DNA of 33,085 nt, taken from positions 1 through 33,085 of the forward strand of contig CALXWU010000008.1 of the NCBI GenBank assembly GCA_944392505.1. The letters run 5' to 3'. Positions 8,797-17,839 of this stretch are shown one piece after another. The position numbers and the translations under genes were made by a program. This DNA comes from an uncultured Clostridia bacterium (GTDB taxonomy: Bacteria; Bacillota; Clostridia; TANB77; CAG-508). How positions within the stretch are numbered: the stretch's first letter is position 1; every line of letters starts with the position of its first letter. Below the pieces are notes generated by a model. That model saw only the letters and a list, made by a program, of their open reading frames with translations. It searched no databases and was not told the DNA's origin.

Positions 8797-9738
8797 CTAT
8801 TTTGCTAAAACTTCTAAAGCATTTTCCAAGGTTTCTACATTTTCTATATTAAGCACATTTGCTTCTACTTCTTTTTCTTTGCATACTTTTTTCACAAAAC
8901 CTGATAAGGTTTTTCCTGGTCCAATTTCTACAAATGTGTCTATCCCCATGCTTAGCATTGTTTCAATAGATTTTCTAAACTTAACTGGGTTTATAACATG
9001 GTTTGAAAGAATATCAACCATATCATCATTTTCATTATATGGCTCTCCATTTAAGTTTTTTATAACTGGTATTTCACACTTTGCAAAATCTATTTTTTCT
9101 AATTCTTCTCTTAAAGCTTTTGATGCTTCGATTAGTTTCTCTGTATGGAAAGGTCCTGAAGTTTTTAATTCTATTGTTTTTCTTGCGCCTAGTTCTTTTG
9201 CTATTTCCATTGCTCTTAAAACCGCTGCTTTTTCACCTGAAACCACAACTTGACCTGGACAATTATAGTTTACTGCTCTTACAAAACCTTTTTCTACCTT
9301 GTTACAAGCTTCTTCTACTTTATCATCTTCTAAGCCGATTATTGCTGCCATTGACCAATCTCCTGCTGGAGCTAGTTCTTGCATTAATTTGCCCCTTACT
9401 CTAACTATTTTTGCACCATCTTCAATTGAAAGAGACTTCGCACATGTCAAGGCTGAATATTCTCCTAAACTCAATCCTGCAGCAGCTTGTGGCTTTATAT
9501 CTCTCTTGTTTAAAATTTCTAATATACTCATGCTCATTGCATAAATTGCAATTTGTGTGTTCTTGGTTTGGTTTAAAACTTCTTGATCTGTATTATATGT
9601 AATATCTTCTACATTTTCATTTATGGCATTATCTATTTTAGTGTATACATTTCTTGCTTCTTCATATTTATCATAAATATCTTTGCCCATTCCTACAACT
9701 TGCGTTCCCTGTCCAGGAAAAATATATGCTATTTTCAT
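8797..9738 (-). CDS. fabD: Malonyl-CoA:ACP transacylase
   Basis: FabD transfers malonyl from CoA to acyl carrier protein. The 313-residue protein has the oxyanion motif FPGQGTQ near the start, the nucleophile serine in GLSLGEYSAL and the active-site His in SGPFHTEKL. The QVVVSGE motif is also typical. It lies 18 bases after fabH in the operon. Its partner protein AcpP is not encoded in the window. Confidence 0.95.
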   Translation of the reverse strand: MKIAYIFPGQGTQVVGMGKDIYDKYEEARNVYTKIDNAINENVEDITYNTDQEVLNQTKNTQIAIYAMSMSILEILNKRDIKPQAAAGLSLGEYSALTCAKSLSIEDGAKIVRVRGKLMQELAPAGDWSMAAIIGLEDDKVEEACNKVEKGFVRAVNYNCPGQVVVSGEKAAVLRAMEIAKELGARKTIELKTSGPFHTEKLIEASKALREELEKIDFAKCEIPVIKNLNGEPYNENDDMVDILSNHVINPVKFRKSIETMLSMGIDTFVEIGPGKTLSGFVKKVCKEKEVEANVLNIENVETLENALEVLAK

Positions 9739-9756
9739 AAAATTTATCTCTCCTTT

Positions 9757-10684
9757 TTAAATTTCCATCAAAATACTTCCTAAATTAAGTCCTCCACCAT
9801 AGCCAACAAGTATTATCTTATCATTTTCTTTTAAAAGTCTTTTCTTGTTTATTTCATTTAAGGCCATTGGAATACTTGCATTAAATGTATTTCCTATATC
9901 TGATATATTCATATAGATTTGTTCATCTGTTGCACCTATTTTTTCAGCCAAGCTTTTTAAAATTCTCGAATTAGATTGGTGAGGCACTATGTATTTTATA
10001 TCTGAAATTTCTAATTTTTGTTCTGAAAGCAATTCATTAATATTCTCTGCCACTCTAGCTGTTGCAAACTTATATATCTTCTTGCCATCCATATATATCT
10101 TCTCATTTTCTATGCAAGTTAATATATCTCCATCTTGACCAATACTTTCAATGTTTTTTGCATACATTTTATTTCTTGCTTTCCCTATCAAGGTAGCTCC
10201 TGCACCATCTCCTAATAGAATGGCTGTATTAATATCATTTTCATCAATATATTTGGATAATTTCTCTACACCTATTACTAAAGCTGTTTCTACTTCATCT
10301 AATTCAATGTACTTCCTAGCAATATCCAGTGCATTAATATATCCACTGCAACCTGCTAAAATGTCCAAACACATACATTTTTTTATATTAAACTTTTTCT
10401 GTATTTCAAAGGAAATTCCCGGCATACTGTCTTCGTAGTTTGTAGAAGCAACAACAATCAATCCTATATTTTGTAAATTCACATTATTTTCATTAATCAT
10501 GTTCTCTACTGCTTTTATTGCCAAATCTTTAGTTTTTTCATCATCAGTCCAATATCTTTTTTGTATCCCGGTCCTTTTGTAAATCCAATTCTCATCTAAA
10601 TTAAATTTTTTATTAAAATAGCTATTATCTATCTCTTTTTTAGGTAAATACATACCGACTTGCTAATATTTTTATTGAATTCAT
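9757..10684 (-). CDS. fabH: 3-oxoacyl-ACP synthase III, needs a +1 frameshift
   Basis: FabH starts fatty-acid synthesis by condensing acetyl-CoA with malonyl-ACP. The Cys-His-Asn triad is present in AGCSGY, VPHQSN and GNTFNAS. The uninterrupted frame begins only at ATG 10653 (MYLPKKEI), has no ribosome binding site, and lacks the conserved first strand. A GAGAGGAA site at about 10690-10697 precedes ATG 10684, which reads MNSIKILAS and then an in-frame CGG (10655-10657). Skipping the C at 10657 gives MNSIKILASGMYLPKKEI, the expected FabH N-terminus, and a 308-residue protein. The span given includes the frameshift. It may be recoded, mutated, or a sequence error. Confidence 0.88.
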
Positions 10685-10708
10685 ATGTATTCCTCTCTTG
10701 TCATTTTT

Positions 10709-10737
10709 TCCGTTTGGTATTATATCATATATATATT
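10709..10737 (-). promoter_or_regulatory. Candidate promoter of the fatty-acid operon
   Basis: On the minus strand a -10 box TATAAT lies about 30 bases upstream of the fabH ribosome binding site, with GTGCAA 17 bp before it as a weak -35. Coordinates are approximate. I see no clear FapR-type or FabT-type operator. An imperfect ACCGATTGGT palindrome at about 10753-10764 is the only candidate and is weak. Confidence 0.45.
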
Positions 10738-10775
10738 CTTTTTGCACACATCTAACCAATCGGTCGAAAATTTTC

Positions 10776-10870
10776 TGGAACAAGGAGACACTCCTTTTTG
10801 TTCAAGTTTTTGAACTTTTGGGACACACAATTTGTTTCAAATTTGGAACAAGGGGGACAGACATGGAATA
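10776..10870. repeat. Degenerate GGGACA repeat cluster, period about 35 bp
   Basis: GACA motifs recur at 10787, 10822 and 10856, each in a GGAGACA, GGGACA or GGGGACA context. They are separated by degenerate AT-rich sequence containing TTGTTC/GAACAA arms, including a perfect GTTCAA-GTTT-TTGAAC hairpin. The spacing and core match the better-conserved repeats at 12269, 29941 and 31302. It fills the rimO-fabH gap, with no coding potential seen. Confidence 0.5.
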
Positions 10871-10880
10871 TTTTATTCGT

Positions 10881-10918
10881 TAAAAAAAGAACCAGAAGTC
10901 GTTTTCCCTAGTTCTTTT
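10881..10918 (-). terminator. Terminator after rimO
   Basis: Arms AAAAGAAC and GTTCTTTT (about 10885-10892 and 10911-10918) form a stem that is followed on the minus strand by a run of seven T. It lies about 17 bases past the rimO stop. Confidence 0.7.
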
Positions 10919-10934
10919 CCAATTTTTAAAATTT

Positions 10935-12245
10935 TTAATTTTTCTCACAAATCAAATCATAATTGCTTACATCAATAACTTTTCCTTTAACAAAACTACC
11001 TATTTGTAAGTCTTCATTAGTATTCAAATATACAACTCCATCTATGTCTGGCACATCCATATATGTTCTTCCTATATATGTTTTTCCATCAAACAATTTA
11101 TCTTCTACTAATATTTCTACTTCTCTTCCAATTTGTTTTTGCAAATTTTCTTTTGAAATTTCTTGTTGTAAACTCATTATTTTATTATATCTGCTCTTTT
11201 TAGTCATTGGATGAATTTGCTCTTTTATTCTTGCTGCAGGTGTTCCATCTTCTTTTGAATATGCAAAACAACCTAGCTTATCAAATTTTGCTTCTTTTAC
11301 AAACTCACATAATTCTGCAAAATCTTCTTTAGTTTCTCCTGGAAACCCAACCATTAACGTAGTTCTAATGACTACCTCTGGGATTTCTTTTCTTAATTTT
11401 TGTATTAAGCTCCTAATTGATCTTCCATCACTCTGTCTATTCATTCTTTTTAGAACAGTGTCAGAAATGTGTTGGATTGGTATGTCAAAATATTTACAAA
11501 TTTTATCTTCGTTTTTGACTAATTGTATAAGCTCGTCTGTAATCGTTTCTGGATATGCGTATAAAAATCTAATCCATTTTATCCCATCAATCTTGCAAAT
11601 TTCTTTTAATAATTTTGTAAGCATAGGCTTTCCATATATATCTGTTCCGTATTTTGTAGTATCTTGTGCAATTAATATAAGTTCTTTATAGTCTTGCTTA
11701 GCAAGCTTTTGGGCTTCTTTTATTATATCTTCCTTTTTTCTGCTTATTTGAGGTCCACGTATATATGGTATTGCACAATATGTACATCTATTACTACACC
11801 CATCTGCTATTTTTAGGTATGCAAAATTGTTTCCAGTTGAAACTACTCTTTCCTCTACATCATCAAAATTGTTGTATTTTTCAAGGTTTTTGTTCTCTTT
11901 AAATAGCTTTTCTATTTGCTTCCATAAAGAATTGTATTCACTATATTTAACAAACAAATCCACTTCTGGAAGAGCTTTTTCAAGTTCTTCTTTATATCTC
12001 TCAACTAAGCATCCCATAACAATTAAATACTTGCACTTCTTCTTTTTGTATTCTGCCATTTCTAAAATAGTATTTATTGCCTCTTCCTTAGCTGATTCTA
12101 TAAAGCCACACGTATTTATTACTATAGCTTCCGCTTCTTTCGGTTCATTTACTATTTCATATTCATTTGTTTTAAATATTCCTATTAATTTTTCAGTATC
12201 TACTAAATTCTTGCTACAACCTAATGATACAAATCCTATTTTCAT
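10935..12245 (-). CDS. rimO: Ribosomal protein S12 methylthiotransferase RimO
   Basis: RimO is a radical SAM enzyme with two 4Fe-4S clusters that adds a methylthio group to an aspartate of ribosomal protein S12. The 436-residue protein has the N-terminal UPF0004 domain (SLGCSKNLVDTEKL, NTCGFIESAKEEAI, GCLVERY), the radical SAM motif CSNRCTYCAIPYIRG, and a C-terminal TRAM domain (about 375-436). SLGCSKNLVD and the IRGPQISR context separate RimO from MiaB and MtaB. The region upstream is filled by repeat sequence, and no good promoter is seen there. Confidence 0.93.
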   Translation of the reverse strand: MKIGFVSLGCSKNLVDTEKLIGIFKTNEYEIVNEPKEAEAIVINTCGFIESAKEEAINTILEMAEYKKKKCKYLIVMGCLVERYKEELEKALPEVDLFVKYSEYNSLWKQIEKLFKENKNLEKYNNFDDVEERVVSTGNNFAYLKIADGCSNRCTYCAIPYIRGPQISRKKEDIIKEAQKLAKQDYKELILIAQDTTKYGTDIYGKPMLTKLLKEICKIDGIKWIRFLYAYPETITDELIQLVKNEDKICKYFDIPIQHISDTVLKRMNRQSDGRSIRSLIQKLRKEIPEVVIRTTLMVGFPGETKEDFAELCEFVKEAKFDKLGCFAYSKEDGTPAARIKEQIHPMTKKSRYNKIMSLQQEISKENLQKQIGREVEILVEDKLFDGKTYIGRTYMDVPDIDGVVYLNTNEDLQIGSFVKGKVIDVSNYDLICEKN

Positions 12246-12268
12246 TTTTTATTCCATTCCTTCCTTTA

Positions 12269-12394
12269 CGCCTGTCCTTTTTTACAATTCTGCCACAAGA
12301 AAGCCTATCCCAAATTACCACTTTTGTCACAGCAAGGCCTGTCCCAAAAACGAATAACTATGTGGTTTTAACGCCTGTCCCTCAAAGCGACAAA
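12269..12394. repeat. Tandem GCCTGTCCC repeat, four units, copy A
   Basis: Four units start with GCCTGTCC or GCCTATCC at 12270, 12303, 12337 and 12373, so the spacing is 33, 34 and 36 bp. The last two units (12334-12394) form a 61-bp block that is 56/61 identical to the block at 31302-31362 and 58/61 to the inverted block at 29941-30001. The final unit runs into the 3' end of the capA-like gene and supplies its stop codon at 12382-12384. It fills the gap between that gene and rimO. Confidence 0.8.
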
Positions 12395-13638
12395 ATTTTA
12401 TTTAATCGGTTTAGTCCATCCACTAATTTATCGTATGTTTCTCTAGTGATTCCTTCATCTTCTCCAGTGTATGCTGTTGCGGTGGCTTTCATATCTATAA
12501 GTTGGAATCTGTTTACCGCCTGTTCTCCATTGTCTAGCATATATATTGGTGTATAATCAACTTTATTTAAATATACTTTTCCGTCTTTTCCACTTTTTCT
12601 TAGTTCTATGTTTAAAACTAATTCTGTTCTAGCTTCTTCTGCAGAGAGTGTTGATACATATGTTCCTATTGAATATGCTATAAATACATTTTCTCCTTCT
12701 GAGTTTTGTTTTACTTCCATTGGTTGTACTACAGATGGGTGTGCTCCTAATATTAGATCTACTCCGTTTTCTACTAAAAAGTCTGCTATTTCTTTTTGCT
12801 CATCAGTTATATTCAGTGATATTGCATCTCCCCAATGTATCATTACACATATATATTCTGCTCCGTTTTCTTTTGCATACTCTATATCTGATTTAGCTTG
12901 TTCTTCGCTATAAATGTTTACACATTCTTTTTCTTCTTTACTTACTACTGATTCATTGTCTAAAAAACATGTATATGTTAAGAATCCAATTTTAGCATTT
13001 TTTACTTCTTTTAATATTACTGCATTAGAGGTTTCTATCCTGTCTCCTACAACTGAAAATCCTAAATCTTCTAAATTATCTCTAGTTTCTTTTAATCCAC
13101 TTACTCCATTATCTAAACTATGGTTATGTGATATTGTTACCAAATTAACTCCTGATGCTTTAACTGCTCTTGCAAATTCAATTGGAGCTTTTTTATCATT
13201 ATATTCGCCTTCTATAATTCCTGTCTCCATCGTTCCCATAATTATATCTGCATCATCTATAAATCCGGATACATTATTAAACATGTGTGAAAAATTATAT
13301 GATTTTGTATTTTCATCATAAGCATCTTCCAGCATTGCATTGCTACATAAGATATCTCCTACAGCTGACATTTTTATTATTGTATCTGCTTCAGATATAT
13401 TTTGATTTGTTTGTGCAATATTATCATTAATTTGTGAAAAGATTTCTTCTGATTGTTTTTGCAACTCTTCTTTCTGTTTTGCGAATAATTGTCTATCTTC
13501 ATATCTCCTATATTCATTAATTCCAATACAAACTATGATAATTGCTAATAAAATTCCTACTATCATTAAGAATGTTTTGTTACTAATTACATCCTTTATT
13601 GTTCTTTTTCTTCTCGTATTTCTTCTGTTTCTTGCCAT
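12382..13638 (-). CDS. CapA-family membrane-anchored metallophosphatase-like protein
   Basis: The 418-residue protein starts with a basic stretch and a single membrane segment (about residues 23-41), then a coiled-coil linker (about 45-80). An extracellular PGA_cap/CapA domain follows. Its motifs are SAVGDILC, ETGI, TISHNHSLDNG, MIHWGD and LILGAHPSVVQPMEV, the pattern of a calcineurin-like metal site. CapA proteins take part in poly-gamma-glutamate export, but no capB or capC lies nearby, so the substrate is unknown. An AAGGAGGAG site precedes the ATG. The promoter is a perfect sigma-A consensus, so strong vegetative expression is likely. Confidence 0.85.
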   Translation of the reverse strand: MARNRRNTRRKRTIKDVISNKTFLMIVGILLAIIIVCIGINEYRRYEDRQLFAKQKEELQKQSEEIFSQINDNIAQTNQNISEADTIIKMSAVGDILCSNAMLEDAYDENTKSYNFSHMFNNVSGFIDDADIIMGTMETGIIEGEYNDKKAPIEFARAVKASGVNLVTISHNHSLDNGVSGLKETRDNLEDLGFSVVGDRIETSNAVILKEVKNAKIGFLTYTCFLDNESVVSKEEKECVNIYSEEQAKSDIEYAKENGAEYICVMIHWGDAISLNITDEQKEIADFLVENGVDLILGAHPSVVQPMEVKQNSEGENVFIAYSIGTYVSTLSAEEARTELVLNIELRKSGKDGKVYLNKVDYTPIYMLDNGEQAVNRFQLIDMKATATAYTGEDEGITRETYDKLVDGLNRLNKILSL

Positions 13639-13664
13639 TTTTCTCCTCCTTTTTCGACATATAT

Positions 13665-13693
13665 ATTATATTTAATTTGCAAATTGATGTCAA
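13665..13693 (-). promoter_or_regulatory. Consensus sigma-A promoter of the capA-like gene
   Basis: TTGACA (13688-13693), a 17-bp spacer and TATAAT (13665-13670) lie on the minus strand. Both boxes are exact consensus. The -35 box begins 7 bases after the pheST terminator stem. Confidence 0.85.
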
Positions 13694-13697
13694 TACA

Positions 13698-13733
13698 AAA
13701 ACACCACACATGCTTATGTAACATGTGCGGTGC
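13698..13733 (-). terminator. Terminator of pheST
   Basis: A 12-bp stem (arms 13701-13712 and 13722-13733, with two G-U pairs) is followed on the minus strand by TTTTTG. It lies just past the pheT stop and directly abuts the next promoter. Confidence 0.8.
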
Positions 13734-13739
13734 TTTACT

Positions 13740-16199
13740 CTATTTTCTAAGTTCTGCATTTAGTTTCTTGCTTAACATTTCTATAATCTTATCTAAACTT
13801 GCATTAATCTCTTCATCTGTTAATGTTCTATCCATTTTTTCAAAGGTTAAAGAATATGCTATGCTCTTTTTGTTTTCTTCAATTCCTTTTCCAGTATACA
13901 CATCAAACGCTTCTATTTTGCTTAAAGATGAGCCTCCTGCTTTTTTAATTAATGTAGCAATTTCTTCTGAAGTAACGTCCCTATCTACAACAACTGCTAA
14001 ATCTTTCTTTATACTTGGGAATTTTGAAATTTCTTTATATTTCATTTTGCCTACTTTTTTGCTTAATAGTTTATCTAAATCGATTTCAAAAACATAAGCC
14101 TCATCTTTTACAAGGTTTGGATGTACTCTTCCTATTAATCCCACATTATCATTATTTACAGAAATTAAAGCTGATTGTCCTGGATGCACTTCTGCTGGTA
14201 ATACTTCCTCTTTTACTATGAAGCTATATCTATTTCCATATCCTAAATAATCCAACAATTCTTCTACTATTCCTTTTATAACATAGAAATCAACTTGTTT
14301 CTTGTTATCTACGCCCAAGTAATAGTCTCCTGCCATAAGTGCTGCTATTTTGTTGTTTTCCCCATACTCTTCTTGCTTTTTATAAAATGCTTTTCCTATT
14401 TCAAATATAGATACATCTTTGTTATTTCTTGCTTTATTATATTCATAAATTTTTAAAAGTGATGGTAGTATACTATGTCTTAAGGTGTTTCTTTCCTCTG
14501 TCATAGGATCTAGTAAACTTACAAGTTCTGTATCATCTTTTGTAAAATATTTTGCTTCTTTATCATTTACAAGTATATATGACAAGGTTTCATTTAATCC
14601 TAAATCTACCATCTTGTTTCTAATTCCACGCATTACTTTGTCATAACTTCCTGCCTTCATTGGCATTTCTGGTAATTTTCCAACAATGTTGTCAACACCG
14701 TATATTCTTCCTACTTCTTCAATTAAATCTTCTTTAATTGATATATCTCCTCTTCTTCTTGGAACAGAAACAATTATTTTTTCTATGTTTTCTAGGTCCT
14801 TTTCAGTTTCTTTAAATTCAGATTTTTTGCCATTAATTATTACCTCGAATGCTAATCTTCTAAATACATCTAGCACATCTTTTTTGCTTATTTCCATTCC
14901 TAATACATCATTAATATTTTTGAAGGCTATTTCAATCTCTCTATTTGATAAATCAGATTTATCAAATTTGCAGACTCCTCCTACAACTTCTCCCTCTGCA
15001 TATTCCTCTAATAGTTTGCAAGCTCTTTCTATAGCCATATATGTTCTATTTGGATCTAAGCCTTTTTCAAATCTTGAACTAGCTTCACTTCTTAAAATTT
15101 CTTTAGAAGTTTTTCTTATTTTCACTCCATCAAATATTGCTGCTTCTATTAGGACATTTTTTGTTTTGTCAGTAATTTCAGTATCATATCCTCCCATTAC
15201 ACCTGCAAGTCCTATAGCTTTTTTACCATCAGAAATTACTATGTCCTCTTCTGATAAAGTTCTTTCTTTTCCATCAAGTGTAGTTAGCTTTTCTCCACTC
15301 TTAGCCATTCTAACTTCAATTACATCTTGTAAAGTATCAGCATCATAAAAATGAAGTGGTTGACCTGTTTCCAGCATCACATAATTACTAATATCTACAA
15401 CATTATTAATTGGTCTTATTCCAGATGCAATTAATCTGTTTTTAATAAATGCTGGGCTCTCATGTATTTTGATATTCTTAACTTTTCTTGCTAGGAATAT
15501 TGAACAATTTTCTGTATTTACTTCTACTCTAAAATTGTCATTTATATTTTCGCTGTTTTCCTTGTGCTTTAAATCAATTTCTTTAACCTTTTTGTCATAG
15601 ATTGCACCTACTTCATATGCCATACCAAGTATGCTTAGCAAGTCTCCCCTATTTGCAGTTAAGTCAAAATCAATTACTGCATCATCAAGCCCCAGGTATT
15701 TTATAGGGTCTTCTCCAACAGGTGCATCTTGTGGAAGCTCATGTATTCCAGCTTTATCTACTTCATCAGCAAATTTATGCTCTAATCCAAGCTCCAACAT
15801 AGAACATAACATTCCATTAGACTCTTGCCCTCTTATCATACCTCTCTTTATAACTCTTTCTCTATCCTCTTTTTCTATTGCTCCAGTACTCTTTACAGTC
15901 ACATCTGGAAGAACGGCTCCATCTAAGGCTACTATAACTTTTAGTCCTTCTCTAACATTTGCTGCTCCACATACTATATTTAGCACCTCTGTTCCAATAT
16001 CCACTTTGCATACATGTAAGTGATCAGAATCAGGATGTTGTTTGCATTCCTTTACTTCTCCAATTACGAGCTTAGTAGCATTTAAAAGCTTCCCAGCTTC
16101 ATCATATTCATTTCCTACTCTTGTCATATCTTCTGCAAGAGTTTTTACATCCACATCTATATCCACATAGTCTTTAAGAAAATTTGTACTTAATTTCAT
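13740..16199 (-). CDS. pheT: Phenylalanyl-tRNA synthetase, beta subunit
   Basis: PheT is the large subunit of the alpha2beta2 enzyme that charges tRNA-Phe, and it holds the editing site. The 819-residue protein has the N-terminal EMAP-II-like tRNA-binding domain (about 40-150, HPDSDHLHVCKVDIG), the B3/B4 editing region (ANRGDLLSILGMAYEVGAIY), the B5 domain, the catalytic-like core, and the C-terminal FDX-ACB domain (about 725-819, KFPSIKKDLAVVVD). It follows pheS by 94 bases. An AAGGAG site lies upstream of the ATG. The T-box leader before pheS controls it. Confidence 0.96.
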   Translation of the reverse strand: MKLSTNFLKDYVDIDVDVKTLAEDMTRVGNEYDEAGKLLNATKLVIGEVKECKQHPDSDHLHVCKVDIGTEVLNIVCGAANVREGLKVIVALDGAVLPDVTVKSTGAIEKEDRERVIKRGMIRGQESNGMLCSMLELGLEHKFADEVDKAGIHELPQDAPVGEDPIKYLGLDDAVIDFDLTANRGDLLSILGMAYEVGAIYDKKVKEIDLKHKENSENINDNFRVEVNTENCSIFLARKVKNIKIHESPAFIKNRLIASGIRPINNVVDISNYVMLETGQPLHFYDADTLQDVIEVRMAKSGEKLTTLDGKERTLSEEDIVISDGKKAIGLAGVMGGYDTEITDKTKNVLIEAAIFDGVKIRKTSKEILRSEASSRFEKGLDPNRTYMAIERACKLLEEYAEGEVVGGVCKFDKSDLSNREIEIAFKNINDVLGMEISKKDVLDVFRRLAFEVIINGKKSEFKETEKDLENIEKIIVSVPRRRGDISIKEDLIEEVGRIYGVDNIVGKLPEMPMKAGSYDKVMRGIRNKMVDLGLNETLSYILVNDKEAKYFTKDDTELVSLLDPMTEERNTLRHSILPSLLKIYEYNKARNNKDVSIFEIGKAFYKKQEEYGENNKIAALMAGDYYLGVDNKKQVDFYVIKGIVEELLDYLGYGNRYSFIVKEEVLPAEVHPGQSALISVNNDNVGLIGRVHPNLVKDEAYVFEIDLDKLLSKKVGKMKYKEISKFPSIKKDLAVVVDRDVTSEEIATLIKKAGGSSLSKIEAFDVYTGKGIEENKKSIAYSLTFEKMDRTLTDEEINASLDKIIEMLSKKLNAELRK

Positions 16200-16293
16200 T
16201 AATTCTCCTTCTTTCTTTTAGATTTTTTATAACTAATAATCCAACTCTCTTATGAATTATTTGGAATTATATTTTTCGTAATTTATTTGAACT

Positions 16294-17331
16294 CTAGCGG
16301 TCTAATCTGTCAAATTGATTTAAAAATCTTACATCATTTTGATACAATAATCGTATATCTGTAATACCATATTTAAACATTGCAAGTCTGTCTAACCCAG
16401 TTCCAAAAGCAAAACCGGTATATTTTTCTGGATCATAACCATTCATCTTTAAAACCTTTGGATGAACCATTCCAGAACCTAAAACTTCAATCCAACCAGT
16501 TTGCTTACATAAATTACAGCCTTTTCCGCCACATTTAAAACAGCTAACATCTACCTCATAAGATGGCTCTGTAAATGGGAAATAACTTGGTCTAAAACGA
16601 AGTTCCAAATTCTCTCCTAACATTTTTCTAACAAATACTTCTAAAGTACCTTTTAAATCTGCTAAAGAAATGTTTTTGTCAATTAATAAACCTTCTACTT
16701 GACTAAATTGATGTGAATGTGTTGCATCATCATCTCTTCTATAAGTTTTACCTGGGCAAATAACTCTAATTGGTGATTTTTCCTCATTTGCCATCATGGT
16801 TCTCGCTTGAACAGCAGAAGTTTGAGTTCTTAGTAAATATTCTGAAGTAATATAGAAACTATCTTGCATATCTCTTGCTGGATGTCCTTTTGGAAGATTT
16901 AATCTTTCAAAACAATATTCATCTGTTTCAAGCTCTGGACCTGTTACAACATCATAGCCCATTGAAACAAATAGATCTTCTACTTCTTCAATAATCCTAT
17001 TTAATGGATGTTTGCTTCCTCTCTTAATCTTTGTAGCAGGAAGTGTAATATCAATTCTCTCTTCCTTCAACTTTCTTTCTAGCTCTAACTTTGAAAATTC
17101 ATTTTCTCTTGATTTAATTAAACTTTCAAGCTCATCTCTTACTTCATTCACTTTGCTACCAATAATAGGTCTTTCCTCTGGCGATAAACTTCCCATACCT
17201 CTTAAAATAGACGTAAGCTCACCTTTTTTTCCTAAGTATTTAACTCTTGCATCATCTAACTCTTTTGCATTAGTAGCTTCCTTAATCTCTTCTAAAGCCA
17301 CTTCCTTAATTTTAGCAATTTGCTCTTCCAT
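16294..17331 (-). CDS. pheS: Phenylalanyl-tRNA synthetase, alpha subunit
   Basis: PheS is the catalytic class II subunit. The 345-residue protein has an N-terminal coiled-coil arm, motif 2 in [12 protein letters not shown], motif 3 in [18 protein letters not shown], and the four-cysteine insertion [13 protein letters not shown] chose the ATG at 17331 (MEEQIAKI), preceded by AGGAGGAG at 4 bases. An upstream in-frame ATG only adds MVRRRN, which comes from the ribosome binding site itself. A T-box riboswitch precedes it. Confidence 0.96.
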   Translation of the reverse strand: MEEQIAKIKEVALEEIKEATNAKELDDARVKYLGKKGELTSILRGMGSLSPEERPIIGSKVNEVRDELESLIKSRENEFSKLELERKLKEERIDITLPATKIKRGSKHPLNRIIEEVEDLFVSMGYDVVTGPELETDEYCFERLNLPKGHPARDMQDSFYITSEYLLRTQTSAVQARTMMANEEKSPIRVICPGKTYRRDDDATHSHQFSQVEGLLIDKNISLADLKGTLEVFVRKMLGENLELRFRPSYFPFTEPSYEVDVSCFKCGGKGCNLCKQTGWIEVLGSGMVHPKVLKMNGYDPEKYTGFAFGTGLDRLAMFKYGITDIRLLYQNDVRFLNQFDRLDR

Positions 17332-17349
17332 ATTTCTCCTCCTAACCAT

Positions 17350-17668
17350 AAAAAGCTAATCTTCCTATAAAGATATAGGACGACTAGCCTTTAAATCGTG
17401 GTACCACCTAATTTTATCAAATAATTTATAATTTATTAATTCAAAATTATCTAACCTCATTAGCTGTAACGGGCGTCCCGTCTTTTCCTACTCGGCTTGG
17501 TATTGAAAATTATCTTCTTAATACCTGTGCTATTCAAAAAAGAACCTCAAAAGTGAAATTTCAGTTTAATAAATATTAACAGGCTTTCAGCCAATGACCT
17601 ATCTCTCTAAAAATATTTCACACTAAACCTACTTTGCTTTTCAATGGTTTTGTTATTCAATAATATTT
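17350..17668 (-). promoter_or_regulatory. T-box riboswitch leader of pheST
   Basis: The minus-strand leader carries the conserved T-box sequence AGGTGGTACCACG (17397-17409). It is followed by a terminator hairpin (about 17355-17389, CTAGTC/GATTAG and CCTATA/TATAGG arms) with a T-run, which competes with the antiterminator. Upstream are the stem I features GAGAGATAGG and GGCTGAAAGCC. The likely specifier codon is TTC (17555-17557, minus strand), which fits tRNA-Phe, although I placed it without folding the RNA. Uncharged tRNA-Phe should stabilise the antiterminator and turn on pheST. Confidence 0.93.
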
Positions 17669-17696
17669 ATTATACCACCAAAAATGGAAATTGCAA
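17669..17696 (-). promoter_or_regulatory. Promoter of the pheST T-box transcript
   Basis: TTGCAA (17691-17696), a 16-bp spacer and TATAAT (17669-17674) lie on the minus strand, just upstream of the T-box leader. This divergent intergenic region (17697-17839) also holds the mutS2 promoter. Confidence 0.75.
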
Positions 17697-17814
17697 GATT
17701 TCACATGAAAATTTTTATATTACTTTCAACATTTTCAATTAATGTAATTTTCAATTTGTTTAAACTTCTTATGTTGAGAATTATAAAAAACTAACTAAAT
17801 TCCTATATTTATGA

Positions 17815-17833
17815 TATAATAACATATGGAGGG
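17815..17833 (+). promoter_or_regulatory. mutS2 -10 box and ribosome binding site
   Basis: TATAAT at 17815-17820 is followed by GGAGGG at 17828-17833 and the ATG at 17840. No good -35 box is seen 17 bp upstream. The -10 is only 25 bases from the start codon, so the leader is very short. Confidence 0.45.
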
Positions 17834-17839
17834 CTATAC

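Noticed and set aside
10745-10770. Operator for FapR or FabT upstream of fabH
   Set aside because: Only an imperfect ACCGATTGGT palindrome is present; it does not match either known operator.
12269-12394. Regularly spaced repeats resembling a small CRISPR array
   Set aside because: Only four diverged units, the conserved core is about 9 bp, the between-core sequence is also shared among loci, and there are no cas genes.
12382-13638. Poly-gamma-glutamate capsule locus
   Set aside because: A CapA-like protein is present, but capB, capC and pgsE are missing, so a capsule cannot be inferred.
14686-15348. Long plus-strand open frame of 220 codons
   Set aside because: It is the antisense shadow of pheT, rich in Ser/Leu/Ile, with no ribosome binding site. 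Other long opposite-strand frames over the fab, mgtA and groEL genes were left out for the same reason.
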